Positions 62,156-64,000 of a stretch of 64,000 nucleotides of DNA are shown here, in pieces; positions within the stretch are counted from its first letter, which is position 1; each line of letters opens with the position of its first letter. Below the pieces are notes generated by a model. That model was not told where the DNA came from and searched no databases. It saw nothing but the letters and a program-made list of their open reading frames with translations. A program made the translations under genes and the position numbers. Origin of the DNA: Agathobacter sp. (GTDB lineage Bacteria; Bacillota; Clostridia; Lachnospirales; Lachnospiraceae); NCBI GenBank assembly GCA_017409825.1, contig JAFQRZ010000001.1, positions 62,001 through 126,000 of the forward strand, given 5' to 3'.

Positions 62156-64000
62156 ATGATTCGTAGATTAGGCAATGTGTTTGTACTTGATACGCCAAAT
62201 ACCACGTATGCATTTGGTGTAATTCCATCTGGGCAATTGGAGCATTTGTATTATGGGGAAAGAATTGCCATTGACACAGAGGAAGAAGCGGCAGTGTTAG
62301 CAGAAAAACGACTTTCTCTTCCTGGTAATGCAGTTGCGTATAGCCCAGAGCATAGCAACGTATCCTTGGAAGTGATACGTTTGGAAATGTCAGGAGGCGG
62401 CAAGGGGGATATCCGCGAACCTTTCATTGAAGTGACACACGCAGATGGTAGCTATACCTCGGATTTTGTGTTTGCAGATGCAAAGATTACGCAGGGAAAA
62501 ACACCATTTAAAACATTGCCTGGTTCCTACGAAGAAAATAATCAGGTAGAAGAATTAACCATAACTATGGTAGACCATAGCTATAATTTGACGATAGAAC
62601 TGCATTATTTTGTTTTCTTAAATCAGGATATAATTTCTCGCTCGACTAAGCTGATGAATACCAGCACAGAGCCTGTGGTTTTGGACAGACTTATGAGTGC
62701 GCAGTTGGATTTCGATGAAAAAGATATGGAGCTTACGACCTTCCATGGAGCATGGGCAAGAGAAATGAGACGACACGATATGTCAGCCAATGCCTGTAAA
62801 ATCGTAAACGAGTCTTATTGTGGATGTTCTTCGAACCGTTCGAATCCATTTATTATGCTTTCGCAGAAGGGCACCACGGAGGATCATGGCGATTGCTATG
62901 GTATGAACTTAATCTATAGTGGAAATCATTATGAAGCAGTGGAAGTCAGCGCGTATGGACAGACAAGAGTAGTAACGGGGATCAATCCAAGAAGCTTCCA
63001 GTTCCACATCGGACCAGGGGAATCTTTTGAGGCACCAGAAGCCGTTATGACCTATTCGAAGAAGGGGTATAATGGCATGAGCCAGAATATGCACCGTTTT
63101 GTGCGTGAATGTATCGTACGTGGCGAGTGGAAAAAGAAACCACGCCCAGTTCTTCTAAACAGTTGGGAAGCTGCTTATTTTGATATCAATGAAAGCAAAC
63201 TTTTAAAACTGGCAAAAGCGGGAAAAGAAGCTGGGGTTGAACTTTTTGTCATGGACGATGGCTGGTTTGGAACGAGAGACAATGACACACAGTCGTTAGG
63301 TGACTGGTATCCAAATAAAAAGAAATTGCCAAATGGCTTGGCAGGTCTTGCCAAAAAAGTAAATGCCTTGGGATTGGATTTTGGGGTTTGGGTAGAGCCA
63401 GAAATGGTGAATGTAAACAGTGACCTTTACCGTGCACATCCAGAATGGGTGATGGAGATTCCAGGAAAACCACATTCCGAAAGCCGTACACAGAGAATCT
63501 TGGACTTTGCGAATCCAGATTTAGTAGAATATATGACGGAAGCCATGACGAAGGTATTTTCGGACGGAAATATTGCTTATGTAAAATGGGATATGAACCG
63601 AATTTTCTCGGATTATTATTCGCAGGCACTTCCACCAGAACTTCAGAAAGAGGTTGGACACCGTTATATGATGGGTCTTTACAAAATGTGTGATACTTTG
63701 ATGAGCAGATTCCCACATATTCTTTTTGAAGGCTGTGCATCGGGAGGCAATCGTTTTGACTTAGGTATTCTTTGTTACTTCCCACAGATTTGGGCAAGTG
63801 ATGACTCGGATGCCATTTATCGTGTGGAAGGACAGACCGGATATAGCTATGGTTATCCAATGTCAACCGTAAGTGCACACGTGTCGGATTGTCCAAATCA
63901 TCAGACTCTTCGTAGAACGCCAATGGCAAGCCGTTTCCAGGTAGCCGCCTTTGGGGTGTTAGGCTATGAATGTAACCTTTGTGAAATGAGTTCGGATGAT
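62156..64000 (+). CDS. alpha-galactosidase, GH36, 3' end outside window
   Basis: 615 codons are visible from ATG 62156 (AGGAGAAG upstream) and the frame is still open at the end. Starts MIRRLGNVFVLDTPNTTYAF as GH36 enzymes do. The catalytic region shows DDGWFGTRDND, nucleophile D479 in VKWDMNR, and acid/base region ASDDSDAIYR (D549), plus CASGGNRFD. Releases alpha-1,6-galactose from raffinose-family sugars or galactomannan. No signal peptide. Works with the preceding GH2 and the galactokinase of the first operon. Confidence 0.94.
   Translation, partial: MIRRLGNVFVLDTPNTTYAFGVIPSGQLEHLYYGERIAIDTEEEAAVLAEKRLSLPGNAVAYSPEHSNVSLEVIRLEMSGGGKGDIREPFIEVTHADGSYTSDFVFADAKITQGKTPFKTLPGSYEENNQVEELTITMVDHSYNLTIELHYFVFLNQDIISRSTKLMNTSTEPVVLDRLMSAQLDFDEKDMELTTFHGAWAREMRRHDMSANACKIVNESYCGCSSNRSNPFIMLSQKGTTEDHGDCYGMNLIYSGNHYEAVEVSAYGQTRVVTGINPRSFQFHIGPGESFEAPEAVMTYSKKGYNGMSQNMHRFVRECIVRGEWKKKPRPVLLNSWEAAYFDINESKLLKLAKAGKEAGVELFVMDDGWFGTRDNDTQSLGDWYPNKKKLPNGLAGLAKKVNALGLDFGVWVEPEMVNVNSDLYRAHPEWVMEIPGKPHSESRTQRILDFANPDLVEYMTEAMTKVFSDGNIAYVKWDMNRIFSDYYSQALPPELQKEVGHRYMMGLYKMCDTLMSRFPHILFEGCASGGNRFDLGILCYFPQIWASDDSDAIYRVEGQTGYSYGYPMSTVSAHVSDCPNHQTLRRTPMASRFQVAAFGVLGYECNLCEMSSDD

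Noticed and set aside
63249..63929. 226-codon open frame on the minus strand
   Set aside because: Antisense shadow of the GH36 alpha-galactosidase, whose catalytic motifs are intact in the plus frame.

Overview
The window looks like the chromosome of a low-GC, motile or chemotactic anaerobe of the Lachnospiraceae (Butyrivibrio/Roseburia/Eubacterium-type Clostridia). The basis is an AT-rich sequence with strong AGGAGG ribosome sites, consensus TTGACA-17-TATAAT promoters, galactoside-degrading enzymes typical of gut Firmicutes, a class B sortase and a clostridial-style chemotaxis operon. The genus is an inference. I saw no rRNA, tRNA, CRISPR array, integrase or transposase.

Layout. (1) 1-5.9 kb: the end of a LacZ-type GH2 beta-galactosidase and a galactokinase, then an MgtC-like membrane protein, a zinc-ribbon protein, a frameshifted membrane ORF, an AraC regulator and a flavodoxin-like protein. 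(2) 5.9-22.2 kb: an accessory island of mostly single small genes: GNAT acetyltransferases, an isoprenylcysteine-methyltransferase-like protein, a PAP2-like protein, a beta-lactamase-family hydrolase, MATE efflux with a Crp-type regulator, a polysaccharide deacetylase, a nucleotidyltransferase-like protein, KilA-N, an XRE/zeta toxin pair, a macrolide-type glycosyltransferase with an XRE-AbrB regulator, a duplicated 90-residue HTH gene and a type III toxin-antitoxin locus (toxIN). Junctions are marked by a dispersed structured element (three full and two partial copies), often carrying a terminator followed by a promoter, and by about 43-bp palindromic elements placed just after stop codons. 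(3) 22.3-31 kb: ECF sigma and anti-sigma, a transmembrane Ser/Thr kinase, two tandem HTH paralogues, and a sortase-anchored surface protein whose promoter shares a palindrome with the promoter of one HTH gene. (4) 31-41.4 kb: mostly housekeeping genes: a ChbG-type deacetylase, an M20 peptidase, a lone receiver, exonuclease III, a TrpXYZ-like ABC importer, an AGCS amino-acid symporter and MscL with a zinc-ribbon tail. (5) 41.4-57.8 kb: a signalling operon (histidine kinase, receiver-HD-GYP, CheR, CheB, CheY, CheA, CheW, MCP), two large hybrid kinases of which the second ends in a DegV-type domain, then uppP, a phosphopantetheinyl transferase and a GreA-like factor. (6) 57.8-64 kb: a Glu-rich repeat protein, a class B sortase, a second GH2 enzyme and a GH36 alpha-galactosidase cut by the window end.

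How it fits together. Galactoside enzymes at both ends (GH2, GH36, GalK) feed galactose into the Leloir pathway. The chemotaxis block is complete for phosphorylation and adaptation (CheA, W, Y, R, B and one receptor), but no flagellar gene is present. The kinase-HTH-adhesin block looks like a self-contained surface-expression switch. The 5.9-22 kb island holds resistance-like and toxin-antitoxin genes separated by elements that could insulate each gene transcriptionally. Decayed gene pieces outside the island (a toxN fragment at 29.5 kb and a ParE/RelE-like remnant at 35.3 kb) suggest that such genes come and go. Start sites were chosen by ribosome-site position, so several differ from the longest open frame.
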